Below, piece after piece: positions 31,567 to 41,031 of a stretch of 41,180 nt of DNA. The position numbers and the translations under genes were made by a program. This DNA is from JACZSB01 sp965372015 (lineage in GTDB: Bacteria > Fidelibacterota > Marinisomatia > SCGC-AAA003-L08 > TS1B11). The stretch covers positions 1 to 41,180 of the forward strand of contig CBDVAP010000012.1 of the NCBI GenBank assembly GCA_965372015.1, in the 5' to 3' direction. Every line of letters starts with the position of its first letter. Position 1 is the first letter of the stretch. The notes under the pieces are model-generated. The model did no database searches. It had not been told where the DNA came from and worked only from the letters and a program-made list of their open reading frames with translations.

Positions 31567-32790
31567 TCATGGTTCGACCACTAATATATAATGGGTCAAG
31601 CCGATCATCAATAAACAGGTCAGCAAGAACGAACCGCCATAGCTCATAAAGGGTAGCGGGAGGCCGGTTACCGGCATCAGTCCGGTGGCCATACCCATAT
31701 TCACAAATACATGCACCAGCAGGATGGTGGCGAATCCCACTATCGTCAGGCTGGCGGACCGATATTGGGTGGTGGCGGCCCGGTCGATCATCCTTAGCAG
31801 GAGCCAGCCATAGAGGATCAAGGCCAACAGAATGGCGATAAAGCCCAACTCCTCCCCGATGACGGCAATAATAAAATCGGTGTCGGTGACCGGCAGGAAC
31901 CGCAGGTGGGTCTGGGTGCCTTCGCCCAACCCCTTACCTAAAAAACCTCCGGAGCCGATGGCCGTGCGGGATTGCAGCACCTGGTACCCGGCGCCCTGTG
32001 GGTCGGCGGTGGCGTCCAGCATGGTCAGAATACGCCTTTGCTGATAGGGCTGGAGTTTGTTCCACAAGGTGGGAGCCAGTGTGCCGAACGAGGCGTTGAC
32101 CACGAAGTTGATAACGCTCCAGCGCAGTTTCGAGCGGGAGAAATAAAGCACTAGAACCAGAAGCAGCATCCAGATAGAGAAGGTATAGAAATTGAACCCG
32201 GCCAGCAGACTGATTATCGGCGCTCCCATAACGAACAGGTGCATGGGGGCTACGCCGGCCCAGTACATCATGGCAAAGGCGGTGGCCATGAAAATGATGG
32301 CGGTGCCCAGATCGGGCTGGCCGATGATCAACAGAGCGGGACCACCGGCGATTGCCAACGGCAGCAAGGCGAAGTGAAAGCGCTCCAACTTGTCCTGGTT
32401 TTCCGCCAGGAACTTAGCCAGGGCCAACACCACAATGATCTTACCGAACTCGGAAGGCTGCAACCCGATGCCACCCCAGACCAGCCAGCGTCTACCTCCC
32501 GAGACTGCCGGCATGAGGTACGTCAGCAACAACAGTACGATCATCAAGGCGTAAAGGCGATAGGCCTGGTCCATATAAACCCGTGGACTTACCAGTTTCA
32601 GCAGCCAGACGAGGCCCAGTGAGAGAAACAGCCAGATCAATTGCCGAAAGAATGTGGAGGCGAAAAACGGCACTGATAGGCTGGTGCTGAACAGTCCCGT
32701 AAAACCCAGCAATAATAGCACCCCCACCGGAAACAATATGATGCCGTCCCAGGCCACCATTACGGTATACCTTTTAGTCAGCTTCGGCAA
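31567..32790 (-). CDS. rodA: Rod-shape SEDS glycosyltransferase RodA
   Basis: The peptidoglycan polymerase of the elongation machinery, working with PBP2. The 407 residues have ten or so membrane helices and the SEDS signatures: GGRRWLVWGGIGLQPSEFGKI, GQPDLGTAIIF, the large loop QPYQQRRILTMLDATADPQGAGYQVLQSRTAIGSGG (catalytic-type Asp within the following TDTDFI block) and a C-terminal GLMPVTGLPLPFMSYGGS. The adjacent mrdA and mre genes identify it as RodA rather than FtsW. The TTG at 32790 has GGAGGG five bases upstream and overlaps mrdA by 17 bases; an ATG at 32760 with a weaker AAAGG is possible. Confidence 0.96.
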   Translation of the reverse strand: MPKLTKRYTVMVAWDGIILFPVGVLLLLGFTGLFSTSLSVPFFASTFFRQLIWLFLSLGLVWLLKLVSPRVYMDQAYRLYALMIVLLLLTYLMPAVSGGRRWLVWGGIGLQPSEFGKIIVVLALAKFLAENQDKLERFHFALLPLAIAGGPALLIIGQPDLGTAIIFMATAFAMMYWAGVAPMHLFVMGAPIISLLAGFNFYTFSIWMLLLVLVLYFSRSKLRWSVINFVVNASFGTLAPTLWNKLQPYQQRRILTMLDATADPQGAGYQVLQSRTAIGSGGFLGKGLGEGTQTHLRFLPVTDTDFIIAVIGEELGFIAILLALILYGWLLLRMIDRAATTQYRSASLTIVGFATILLVHVFVNMGMATGLMPVTGLPLPFMSYGGSFLLTCLLMIGLTHYILVVEP

Positions 32791-34561
32791 GCTGTCCCTC
32801 CCCGGTTCCAGGATAGCGCTCCAGATAAAACCTGAACATCTCCGCCGCTACCGGGGCCGCTACCCGGGAACCAAGTCCCCCCATCTCCACCAGCACCGTC
32901 ACCACTAGCTTGCGGCCGTCCACAGTTACCAGATAACCTGTGAACCACGAGTGTCCTTCGCCGTGGGGGTTTTGGGCGGTGCCGGTCTTCCCGTATATTC
33001 TGGCCCCCGGCACTTTGGCCCGGAAGCCGGTGCCCTTCTCGCCGTTTACCACCTGGTACATGGCCTCCTGGAGGAAATTCCAGATCCAGCCCGGCAATTT
33101 GATGGTCGCCGGGCGGTTATCGGTGACTTGAGGATCCAACACCAGTCGCGGTTTGACCAGAGTGCCTCCGTTGGCGATGGCGGCGGTCATGCGGGCCACC
33201 TGGATCGGTGTCACCAGTAAGTCCCCCTGCCCCAACACCAGGTTAAGTAGATGTCCGGAAGTCCACCCCTCATCGGCGTATTTGCGATCCATATACTCCG
33301 GTGTAGGCACCAGGCCCACCGATTCCTGGGGCAGATCGATGCCGCTGGGAGCGCCAAACCCCAGCATTTTCGACATCTCCACCCAGGCCTCAAAACCGAT
33401 CTGTTGGATCAACTTGTAGAAATAGATATTGCACGATAAGCGCAGGGCATCCTGCAAGTTCACCACACCGTGCCCCGGCCAGATGTTGCAATGAAACACC
33501 CGGTTGCCGAATTGATAAAAGGCCTTGCACTCCACAGTGGCGGCCGGATCGATCCGGCCGCCCGCCAGAGCGGCGGCAGCGGACACCAGTTTGTAGGTAG
33601 AGCCGGGGGGATATAAACCGGTGATCGGGCGATTCAACATCACTTTCGCTGGATGATCCCGCCAATACTCCCACAAGGTTTGAGGGATGGGTCCCACGAA
33701 GGGGGCCAAAACATAATCGGGTGCGCTGACGAAGACATATATCTCGCCGGTAGTTGGATCCATCATGATTAGACTGCCGCGCCGGCCCTCCATCAGCCGC
33801 TCGCCCTTGGCCTGCATGTCCACATCCAGGGCCAGGCGGATACTGTCACCAGGCACAGGATATTGTGTGGGCTTATCGGGAATCTCTCCCAGGTCGCGCA
33901 GCAGGTTATCCACCAGGTGGTAGCGATAGCCTTCTTCCCCCCGTAAGTGCCACTCCAGCAGTTTTTCCAATCCGGCGGACCCTACCACGTCACCCCGCTG
34001 GTAGCCGTCCTTCCGGTACTCATCATAATCTTCCTCCGCTACATTCCGCAGATAGCCGATAACATGGGTGGCCCGGGCCCGGGAAGGATAGTGGCGAATG
34101 GTATGGTCCAGAAAGAATATCCCCGGGAATTCCAAGCGGTGTTCCTCAATATAAGAACGCTGGATGAATGACACGTCTTCATAGAGTGTTATCGGCTGGA
34201 AACGCTGGTAGAGGCCGTCTGCCGCTGCTACCAGGTTCGAGATATACTCGGGCTCAATCTCCAGAAACCGGCTTAACGACTGCAATTCGGTTAGTGAGTG
34301 CTCCACCTCCGCGGGAATGACCGCCAGGTTGAACTGGGGCCGATTAGTGACCAGATAATTGCCATTGCGGTCCAGGATGATCCCCCGGGGTGCCCGCAAT
34401 CGGACGGTCCGGATGCTGTTGTTCTCGGCATAAGACGCATATTTATCGTGGAGTATGATCTGAAATTGGAAAAAACGCAGTCCGATAGCGCTCAACAGTA
34501 TGATGATCGTGGCCGCCAAAAAATTGCGACGACCGAAAAGTGCCGTGCCGACGGTGCTCAT
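32774..34561 (-). CDS. mrdA: Penicillin-binding protein 2, elongation transpeptidase
   Basis: The transpeptidase that cross-links new peptidoglycan along the cell cylinder, partner of RodA. The 595 residues have a single N-terminal membrane helix (about 14-35), the class B dimerisation region with RAPRGIILDRNG, and the transpeptidase domain with active-site S321-T-Y-K, S376-C-N and K525-T-G. Cys345 and Cys358 flank the FYQFGNRVFHC segment typical of PBP2. MreD overlaps upstream by four bases and rodA downstream by 17, the standard elongasome order. Confidence 0.97.
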   Translation of the reverse strand: MSTVGTALFGRRNFLAATIIILLSAIGLRFFQFQIILHDKYASYAENNSIRTVRLRAPRGIILDRNGNYLVTNRPQFNLAVIPAEVEHSLTELQSLSRFLEIEPEYISNLVAAADGLYQRFQPITLYEDVSFIQRSYIEEHRLEFPGIFFLDHTIRHYPSRARATHVIGYLRNVAEEDYDEYRKDGYQRGDVVGSAGLEKLLEWHLRGEEGYRYHLVDNLLRDLGEIPDKPTQYPVPGDSIRLALDVDMQAKGERLMEGRRGSLIMMDPTTGEIYVFVSAPDYVLAPFVGPIPQTLWEYWRDHPAKVMLNRPITGLYPPGSTYKLVSAAAALAGGRIDPAATVECKAFYQFGNRVFHCNIWPGHGVVNLQDALRLSCNIYFYKLIQQIGFEAWVEMSKMLGFGAPSGIDLPQESVGLVPTPEYMDRKYADEGWTSGHLLNLVLGQGDLLVTPIQVARMTAAIANGGTLVKPRLVLDPQVTDNRPATIKLPGWIWNFLQEAMYQVVNGEKGTGFRAKVPGARIYGKTGTAQNPHGEGHSWFTGYLVTVDGRKLVVTVLVEMGGLGSRVAAPVAAEMFRFYLERYPGTGEGQLAEAD

Positions 34562-35037
34562 TCAGTACTCGAAACCAGAGGGATTATATAGCGCATCCCG
34601 ATGATCATCACACTGGACATAAACGCTTCCAACAGGATATTGTTCATCACATTACCGATTGTAGGCGCCAGGCCCTGGACCATGATCAGCTGGTAGATGA
34701 TCGCGTGCCCCAGGAGGCTTCCGTAGATGTACAGATTTATCACCCGAGGTGTCCAGACGGTCAGGTTGCCGTTAAGGGTACCGACTGTATAGCCTATAAT
34801 CGATTTCGGCAGAGCATTGGCCCCCAACAGGCTTAATGCGCCGGTCAAATCCTGCGACAGCCCGGCCGTGAAGCCCAGCAGGATACCCACAATACGGCCA
34901 TATCGGGAGGACACGAACACCACTAGTATCAGGATGAAATCGGGCCGAATGTCGCCGAACCTCAAGAACGGCGCCAAGTAGAGCTGCGCCAGAAATACCA
35001 CCACCAGTACCAGCAGCAGTTTAAGGACCGCCGCCAC
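34558..35037 (-). CDS. mreD: Rod shape-determining protein MreD
   Basis: A small inner-membrane component of the elongasome that associates with MreC. The 159 residues are almost wholly hydrophobic with five predicted helices, and they contain the LYLAPFLRFGDIRPDFILILVVF opening and GFTAGLSQDL typical of MreD. The GTG start lies 17 bases inside the mreC end and the stop overlaps mrdA by four bases. Sequence identity in this family is low, so the position in mreB-C-D-mrdA is an important part of the evidence. Confidence 0.93.
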   Translation of the reverse strand: MAAVLKLLLVLVVVFLAQLYLAPFLRFGDIRPDFILILVVFVSSRYGRIVGILLGFTAGLSQDLTGALSLLGANALPKSIIGYTVGTLNGNLTVWTPRVINLYIYGSLLGHAIIYQLIMVQGLAPTIGNVMNNILLEAFMSSVMIIGMRYIIPLVSSTE

Positions 35038-35818
35038 GGCTGATCATCACGAATACATGTTCGGCATTCTGGGGGTCGGCATACAGCTTGACCTGCACCC
35101 GGCTATAGGATTCTCCAGGAATATTGATCACCTCTATAACTTCACCGACCGGCAGGTTTTTTGGGTAGATGTCTGAGAAGCCGGAGGTGAGCACCCGGTC
35201 GCCGGGGATAATGTCGCCATTGGATGAGATTCCTATTATCTCCCCCTGCGATCCGTACAGGGGGCGCAGAATACCACGCAGTCCCTGGGCGCCGACCTTC
35301 ACGGAAAGCCTGAAGCTCCGGTCAGTGACCAGATGGACCACCGTGGCCTCCGACGCCACGGTGAGCGTCTTGCCCAGCAAGCCGTCCAGAGTCATCACCG
35401 GTTGATTAGGAACCACGTCCTGCTTAGTGCCCACATTCAGCGTGACCGTGCTGAGCACACTGGAAGCCCCCCTGCTGATCACCTCCGCGATTTGTAGCCG
35501 GAAAGGTGCACTCTCGGTAAAGCGCAACATACGGCGTAGCCGCTGGTTCTCCCGGGCCACGTCAGCCAACTCCGCGTTAAGAAGGGTATATCGAATCAGC
35601 CGTTGCCGGAGTGTCTGGTTCTCGGCCTTATAGCTGATTAAATCGGAGAGATCCAGGCTGGGCCGTGGTATGGCCCCGACAATATTGGCATACACTCCCT
35701 GCATCGCCACCGCCTGCTTAGAATCACTGGTGAGTAGCAACGTGATCGACACCAATACTGCCAGCAGCAACAGCAGCAGTTCTTTGAGGTAAAAAAGTAG
35801 CTCGAATAAGTTCCGCAC
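35021..35818 (-). CDS. mreC: Rod shape-determining protein MreC
   Basis: A bitopic periplasmic protein that activates PBP2/RodA and links them to MreB. The 265 residues have an N-terminal membrane helix (about 12-30), a coiled coil (about 58-100, LISYKAENQTLRQRLIRYTLLNAELADVARENQRLRRML) and two beta-barrel-like domains (VISRGASSVLSTVTLNVGTKQDVVPNQPVM, GDRVLTSGFSDIYPKNLPVGEV). The GTG start is 18 bases after the mreB stop. It is full length for the family. Confidence 0.95.
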   Translation of the reverse strand: MRNLFELLFYLKELLLLLLAVLVSITLLLTSDSKQAVAMQGVYANIVGAIPRPSLDLSDLISYKAENQTLRQRLIRYTLLNAELADVARENQRLRRMLRFTESAPFRLQIAEVISRGASSVLSTVTLNVGTKQDVVPNQPVMTLDGLLGKTLTVASEATVVHLVTDRSFRLSVKVGAQGLRGILRPLYGSQGEIIGISSNGDIIPGDRVLTSGFSDIYPKNLPVGEVIEVINIPGESYSRVQVKLYADPQNAEHVFVMISRGGGP

Positions 35819-35836
35819 GTTGAGCCCGGCCGCCCC

Positions 35837-36856
35837 TTAGAGCATAATGGCGGAATATTTCTTGATATCCTCCAGCACCATTCCGGTCCCCCGCACCACA
35901 CTTAGCAGCGGCTCCTCGGCCACATGCACCGGCAGGTTGGTCTCCTCACGCAATACCTCATCCAAGCCCCTTAAAAGGGATCCGCCGCCGGTTAGAATTA
36001 TCCCCCGGTCCAGGATATCGGAACTCAATTCCGGCGGGGTACGCTCCAGGGCCCGTTTGATGGCGTTCATGATCTGGAACAGGGTGTCGGACAAGGCCTT
36101 GCGGATCTCCAGCGGCGAAACCGTGATGGTCTTGGGGATGCCGGTCACCATGTCCCGGCCCTTGATCACTACGCTGGGATCGCCGTTGATCACACCGGCG
36201 CCCACGCTGAGCTTGATCTGCTCGGCGGTTCGGTAACCGATGTCCAGCTTGTGTTCGTTGTGGAACCAATTGATGATGGCCCCATCCATCTCGTCCCCTG
36301 CCACCCTGATGGACTCCTTGGTGACAATGCCGTTAAGGGCGATCACCGCTATTTCGGTGGTACCGCCGCCAATGTCGACGATCATATTGCCCACCGGTTT
36401 GGCGATATCCAGTCCGATGCCGATAGCCGCCGCCACCGGTTCCTCGATCAGGTAAACCTCCCGGGCGTTGGCCCGCTCCGCCGATTCCCGCACGGCCCGC
36501 TGCTCCACCGGCGTCACTCCCGATGGAATACATATCACCATCCGGGGCCGGGCAATGCGGCTCAGGTTCATCTTGCGGATGAATCCCTGGATCATACCGT
36601 CGGCCATCTGGAAGTCGGCGATCACACCGTCCTTCAGGGGCCGGACCGTCACGATATTGCTATGGGTTTTCCCCAACATCTCCTTGGCCTCGCTGCCCAC
36701 TGCGATCACTTTGTCGGTGTTGACTACCTTAGCCACGATGGAAGGTTCGTCGATCAGCAAACCTCGGCCCTTGACCCAAATCAAGGTGTTGGCCGTACCC
36801 AGATCAATAGCGATATCTTTTGCGAAAAACCTGAACCTTGAATTTCTGCTCGCCAT
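35837..36856 (-). CDS. mreB: Rod shape-determining actin homologue MreB
   Basis: A cytoplasmic actin-fold ATPase that forms membrane-bound filaments guiding cell-wall elongation. The 339 residues show the phosphate-1 motif IDLGTANTLIWVKG, the adenosine and phosphate-2 motifs VDIGGGTTEIAVI, the EEPVAAAIG block and ILTGGGSLLRGLDEVL. It is the first gene of the mreB-C-D-mrdA-rodA cluster and lies 16 bases after purH, so it may be read through from the purine genes. GGCGGGTAGG before the ATG supplies the ribosome site. Confidence 0.98.
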   Translation of the reverse strand: MASRNSRFRFFAKDIAIDLGTANTLIWVKGRGLLIDEPSIVAKVVNTDKVIAVGSEAKEMLGKTHSNIVTVRPLKDGVIADFQMADGMIQGFIRKMNLSRIARPRMVICIPSGVTPVEQRAVRESAERANAREVYLIEEPVAAAIGIGLDIAKPVGNMIVDIGGGTTEIAVIALNGIVTKESIRVAGDEMDGAIINWFHNEHKLDIGYRTAEQIKLSVGAGVINGDPSVVIKGRDMVTGIPKTITVSPLEIRKALSDTLFQIMNAIKRALERTPPELSSDILDRGIILTGGGSLLRGLDEVLREETNLPVHVAEEPLLSVVRGTGMVLEDIKKYSAIML

Positions 36857-36872
36857 CCTACCCGCCTGTTAA

Positions 36873-38393
36873 TTAATGCCTGAAATGTCTGCTACCGGTT
36901 AAAATCATGCTCATATCATTGTCATCAACGGCGGCGATCACGGCCTCATCCCGCACACTGCCCCCGGGTTGAATGACTGCCCTGATCCCCAGCCCGGCCG
37001 CTACTTCTACTCCGTCGGGGAAGGGAAAGAAGGCATCCGAGGCCATGGCCGCGCCCTGCAACTCCAGTCCGGCTTGCCCAGCCTTCATTCCAGCCAAATG
37101 GACAGCATCCACCCGTGACATCTGCCCCGCTCCAACGCCCAACAATTGGTTCAAGGTGCTGAAAACCACGGCATTTGACTTCACGAATCTAACCATTTTC
37201 CAGCCCAGGCGCATGGCCTGCATTTCACTTTCGGTGGGCGGCCGCCGGCTGACGACCTTCCAGTGCTCCTCGCCCAACGAGCGGTCCCGGTCCTGCACAA
37301 GATAGCCCCCCGCAACGGAACGGACCTCGCGCCCCGAGAGTCCGGCACCCGGGTCAGCCTCCAGCAGCCGCAAGTTTTTCTTTTTCATCAGCCGGGCCTG
37401 GGCCTTCCGGACAAACCCGGGCGCAATGATACACTCCAGGAATATTTCCGCCAGGGCCTCGGCAGTGTCCGGCTCCACCGGGCGGTTAAAAGCCACAATC
37501 CCACCGAAACTGCTCACCGGGTCAGTGGTGCCCGCCCGGCGGTAGGCTTCCAGGGCAGTCGCCCCCACCGCGAACCCGCAGGGATTGGCATGCTTGACGA
37601 TAACCGCCGCCGGCTGCTCGAATTGGGCCACTATCTGTTGGGCCGACTCTATATCGGCGTAGTTGTTGAACGAGAGTTCCTTGCCGTGCAGTTGCTTCCA
37701 GGGCGGACTGGTGCCGGGCGACAGGTAGAATCCGGCGCTCTGGTGGGGATTCTCACCGTAGCGCAATCGCTGGTGCAGGTCCGCCCGCACCTCCAGGGTG
37801 GGAGCCGGGTCGCCACCGGCGCCGTTGAAGAACTCACCGATCAGCCGGTCGTATTCAGTGGTCCGCCTGAAAACCTCACCAGCCAGTGAGCGGCGCTCAT
37901 CCTCGGGCAAGTCGCCCCCGTACCGGTCGTATAGCTCCTGGAAAGGCTGGTACTGCTCTGGCCGGCACAACACCATAACATGCCGGTAGTTCTTGGCCGC
38001 CGCGCGCAGCAAACTGGGTCCGCCGATGTCGATATATTCCACTAGCTCCTTGGGAGGCAGGCCTTTATCCTGCATGGCCACGAACGGGTACAGATTGACC
38101 ACCACCAGGTCGATGGGGTCCTGCGCCAGCTTTTCTAAGTCCTTGAGATGATCCGGTTTATCACGGTCATATAGGATCGGGCCGAATACCCGCAGGTCCA
38201 GGGTCTTCAGCCGCCCGTCCATCAGCGACGGCTGCCCGGTGAGCTCCTCCACCTCGGTAACCGGCAATCCGTGTTCCTTCAGCCGCTGGGCGGTACCTCC
38301 GGTGGACACCAGGTCAAAACCGCGCTCCCGCAGGAAAGCGGCCAGAGATTCAAGCCCCGTCTTGTCCCACACACTGATAAAGGCTCGCTTCAA
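36873..38393 (-). CDS. purH: Bifunctional AICAR formyltransferase/IMP cyclohydrolase
   Basis: Performs the last two steps of IMP synthesis: formylation of AICAR by 10-formyl-tetrahydrofolate, then cyclisation. The N-terminal cyclohydrolase is the MGS-like domain (ISVWDKTG, STGGTAQRL, YIDIGGPSLLRAAAKN). The C-terminal transformylase has RYGENPHQ, KHANPCG, DPVSSFGGIVAFNR, FFPFPDGVE and QPGGSVRDE. I start it at TTG 38393, with GGAGGA five bases upstream, because the product then begins KRAFISVWDKTG like other PurH (506 residues). ATG 38417 or an earlier start is possible but lacks a ribosome site. Confidence 0.96.
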   Translation of the reverse strand: MKRAFISVWDKTGLESLAAFLRERGFDLVSTGGTAQRLKEHGLPVTEVEELTGQPSLMDGRLKTLDLRVFGPILYDRDKPDHLKDLEKLAQDPIDLVVVNLYPFVAMQDKGLPPKELVEYIDIGGPSLLRAAAKNYRHVMVLCRPEQYQPFQELYDRYGGDLPEDERRSLAGEVFRRTTEYDRLIGEFFNGAGGDPAPTLEVRADLHQRLRYGENPHQSAGFYLSPGTSPPWKQLHGKELSFNNYADIESAQQIVAQFEQPAAVIVKHANPCGFAVGATALEAYRRAGTTDPVSSFGGIVAFNRPVEPDTAEALAEIFLECIIAPGFVRKAQARLMKKKNLRLLEADPGAGLSGREVRSVAGGYLVQDRDRSLGEEHWKVVSRRPPTESEMQAMRLGWKMVRFVKSNAVVFSTLNQLLGVGAGQMSRVDAVHLAGMKAGQAGLELQGAAMASDAFFPFPDGVEVAAGLGIRAVIQPGGSVRDEAVIAAVDDNDMSMILTGSRHFRH

Positions 38394-38418
38394 GCCGCTC
38401 CTCCGTGTATTCACCATA

Positions 38419-39036
38419 TTAAACGATAGCAGGATCGAGCACGGCCCGGCCGTCATCGTCCCAGCTGATATCCCCCCGGCACAGCGCCCCCACTACCTGG
38501 GGGTAAAGCAGGTGCTCTTGCACCAGCACCCGGGCCGCCAGACTTTCGGGTGTGTCGCCCGGCAGGACGGCCACCGTCGCCTGGGCCACGATGGGACCGT
38601 GGTCGTACTGCTCATCCACGAAGTGCACCGTCACCCCCGATTGGGCCGCTCCGGACTGCAAGACCGCCTCGTGGACCCGCCGGCCATAGTATCCCGGCCC
38701 CCCGAAGTCCGGCAGCAGGGCCGGATGGATATTGAGCATCCGGCGCTGGTAGGCCCGCACCACTTCAGGTGGCACCATTTTCAAATACCCGGCCAGCAGC
38801 ACCAATTCGCACTCCCGGTCCTTCAGCGCCTGCAACAGGTCGCTGGGGTGACGGTCGTGAGCCGGATAAGTATAGACCTCTATTCCCTGTTCCCGAGCGT
38901 ACCGGGCCCCGGGGCATTCCGGCTTATCAGTCACCACCAGCGCCACCCGGCCTGTAATCCGTCCCGCCAGGATCGAGTCCTGGATCGCGCGGAAGTTGCT
39001 CCCGCCACCGGACACGAACAGCGCCAGATTTGTCAC
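38419..39036 (-). CDS. purN: Phosphoribosylglycinamide formyltransferase
   Basis: Transfers the formyl group of 10-formyl-tetrahydrofolate to GAR, the third step of purine synthesis. The 205 residues contain FVSGGGSNFRAI at the start, LAGYLKMVPPEVV, the catalytic Asn and His in LNIHPALLPDFGG and the catalytic Asp in VHFVDEQYDHGPIVAQ. The GTG start overlaps the kinase stop by four bases (GTGA), and purH follows without spacing. Together they form a folate-dependent purine pair. Confidence 0.96.
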   Translation of the reverse strand: MTNLALFVSGGGSNFRAIQDSILAGRITGRVALVVTDKPECPGARYAREQGIEVYTYPAHDRHPSDLLQALKDRECELVLLAGYLKMVPPEVVRAYQRRMLNIHPALLPDFGGPGYYGRRVHEAVLQSGAAQSGVTVHFVDEQYDHGPIVAQATVAVLPGDTPESLAARVLVQEHLLYPQVVGALCRGDISWDDDGRAVLDPAIV

Positions 39037-39680
39037 CGCGCTACCCCCTCAGTGGTCAACCGCGATGAGGTCACTCGCTCCTGAATCGAGGCCAGGATGG
39101 TTTCCAACTGCTCTTCATCACGAAAAATATTGAAGCGGTTGGTATCGACAACCATCACCGGTTCGCGCTCTATAATTCGGTTTATCCACTGGTCATAGGC
39201 GATGTTTAACCGGTGCAGGTACTCAGGATCGATGGTCCGCTCGAAGTCCCGGTCCCGGCCCCTGATGCGCGACAGCAGGGTATCGGTCGAGGCCTTTAAA
39301 TAGATAATCAAATCCGGCTTCCGTAGGAATGACGTCATGATACCGAAAAGGTTCCGGTAGTTCTCCCAGTCCCGCTCGGTCATGTGCCCCATCTCATACA
39401 AGTTGCGGGCGAAGATTTCCACGTCTTCGTAAATAGTGCGGTCCTGGACTACCCCGCCATCGTAATTGGACATCTCGCTGTGGGTGCGAAAACGGTGGTG
39501 CAGAAAGTAGATCTGTAAGTGGAAGCTCCAACGGTGCATATCGCCGTAGAAATCCGCCAGATAGGGGTTATCGATCACCGATTCGAAGTAGGATTTCAGG
39601 TCCAAGCGCTCTGCCAGCATTTTGGTGAAGGTAGTCTTGCCTACCCCGATATTACCCGCTACACCGATAAAGCTGTTCAT
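39033..39680 (-). CDS. Deoxynucleoside kinase (dAdo/dGuo kinase type)
   Basis: Phosphorylates deoxynucleosides for salvage into dNTPs. The 215 residues have the P-loop GNIGVGKTT at 8-16 and the substrate-binding FHLQIYFLHHRF segment. The DRTIYED motif corresponds to the ERS/DRS arginine of the dNK family, and the LID region has RIRGRDRDFER. The closest known relatives in pattern are the deoxyadenosine/deoxyguanosine kinases of Firmicutes and Bacteroidota. Which base it prefers cannot be read from the sequence. The start overlaps mtaB by four bases and the stop overlaps purN by four. Confidence 0.92.
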   Translation of the reverse strand: MNSFIGVAGNIGVGKTTFTKMLAERLDLKSYFESVIDNPYLADFYGDMHRWSFHLQIYFLHHRFRTHSEMSNYDGGVVQDRTIYEDVEIFARNLYEMGHMTERDWENYRNLFGIMTSFLRKPDLIIYLKASTDTLLSRIRGRDRDFERTIDPEYLHRLNIAYDQWINRIIEREPVMVVDTNRFNIFRDEEQLETILASIQERVTSSRLTTEGVAR

Positions 39681-41029
39681 GCCACTGGGATCCCCTGGAG
39701 CACTTCGCCCTCCAACTGCTGCAGCCGTACTTCCTGGAATGGGTCCCGGCCGCTGCCGGTGCTGGCCATCCGTACCCGCAGATAGTTATCGGTCAGCCCT
39801 TCCCATTGCCCGTCCCGGGGATCACCTTCAAAGTAAACTTCACGGGTCTGGCCGATAAAACCGAGGGCATAGGCTTCCCGTTTCCGGTGGCTGATGGCCC
39901 GCAGCAGCCCGCTACGCCGCTTGCGTTCTTTGGGATCGACCGAGCCTTCCAGGCGGGCGGCAACGGTCCCCTCGCGCTCCGAATAGCGGAAAATGTGATG
40001 GTAGGTCAAGGGCAAAGCACTGACGGCCTCCGCCAGCTGGTTGAATTCATCTTCGGTTTCACCGGGAAAACCGACGATCAGGTCCGTGCCCACCGCTATC
40101 CCCGGAACCGCCGTGACCACCCGCTCCAAGGTGGCTTGATAATCCCCGAAACTGTACCGGCGGCGCATGGCCCCCAGGATTCGATCGGAAGCGTGCTGCA
40201 ACGGCAGGTGTAGGTGGGGACAGATATTCTCCCGCTGGGCCATAACCTCCAGCATTCGGGCAGTGATCAGCTCCGGCTCGATGGAACTGATCCGCAACCT
40301 CCGCAGGCCCTCGGTCTCACTGATACGAGCCAGCAGGTCGTGGAACACCGACTCCCCCTCGCGCCAGGTGCCGATATTCACGCCGGTGAGTACCAACTCC
40401 CGGTAGCCGCTGTCCATCAGTCGGCGGGCCTCGCTCAGGCAATCCTCCAAGGGCCGGCTGCGGGCCCGGCCCCGGGCCGCCGGAATGATGCAGTAGCTGC
40501 AGGTGTAATCGCACCCGTCCTGGACCTTCAGGAAAGCCCGCGTCCGGCTGGTGGCCGAGATGAAGGGTGATTCGTCATAGGCCTCGATCTCGCCCCGGCC
40601 GTCCAAATACACCAGCGGCCGCTGCCCACCGCCATTCTCCAACTGTTCCAGCAGCTCCAGCACCCGGTACTTTTCCCGGCTACCTAAAATCAGGTCCACC
40701 CCTTCCAGGGCGGCAATTTCCTGCGGTTTGATCTGCGCATAGCAGCCCGCCACCACCAACCGGCCCATTGGTGAGGCGGCCCTAGCCTGCCGGATGGCCT
40801 GCCGGCACTTGGCATCGGCCTCGCCTGTCACCGTGCATGTATTGATGAAGGTCAAATCGGCCGCCTGTCGAAAGGGCACCACCTGGCAGCCCCGCTCCCG
40901 GAACCCGGCCGCAATTGAGGCAGTCTCCGCCTGGTTGAGCTTGCACCCCAGGGTATGGAAACTCACGCGCCGGATGGGCTCGGGCGGCAGCGCTTCCTTC
41001 GGCATTATCTCTGTCGGGAGAGTGTTCAC
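39677..41029 (-). CDS. mtaB: tRNA (t6A37) methylthiotransferase MtaB
   Basis: A radical-SAM enzyme that adds a methylthio group to t6A at position 37 of ANN-decoding tRNAs. The N-terminal UPF0004 domain holds the three auxiliary-cluster cysteines (C29 in TLGCKLNQAE, C65 in NTCTVT, C96 in AGCYAQ). The radical-SAM motif is C173-DYT-C177-SY-C180, followed by PAARGRARSR. A C-terminal TRAM-like domain (REVYFEGDPRDG...GLTDNYLRVRM) ends the protein. The GCKLNQAE block separates MtaB from MiaB and RimO. I use GTG 41029, five bases after GGGGGG, for a 450-residue protein; TTG 41068 or ATG 41005 are alternatives. Confidence 0.93.
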   Translation of the reverse strand: MNTLPTEIMPKEALPPEPIRRVSFHTLGCKLNQAETASIAAGFRERGCQVVPFRQAADLTFINTCTVTGEADAKCRQAIRQARAASPMGRLVVAGCYAQIKPQEIAALEGVDLILGSREKYRVLELLEQLENGGGQRPLVYLDGRGEIEAYDESPFISATSRTRAFLKVQDGCDYTCSYCIIPAARGRARSRPLEDCLSEARRLMDSGYRELVLTGVNIGTWREGESVFHDLLARISETEGLRRLRISSIEPELITARMLEVMAQRENICPHLHLPLQHASDRILGAMRRRYSFGDYQATLERVVTAVPGIAVGTDLIVGFPGETEDEFNQLAEAVSALPLTYHHIFRYSEREGTVAARLEGSVDPKERKRRSGLLRAISHRKREAYALGFIGQTREVYFEGDPRDGQWEGLTDNYLRVRMASTGSGRDPFQEVRLQQLEGEVLQGIPVA

Positions 41030-41031
41030 TG

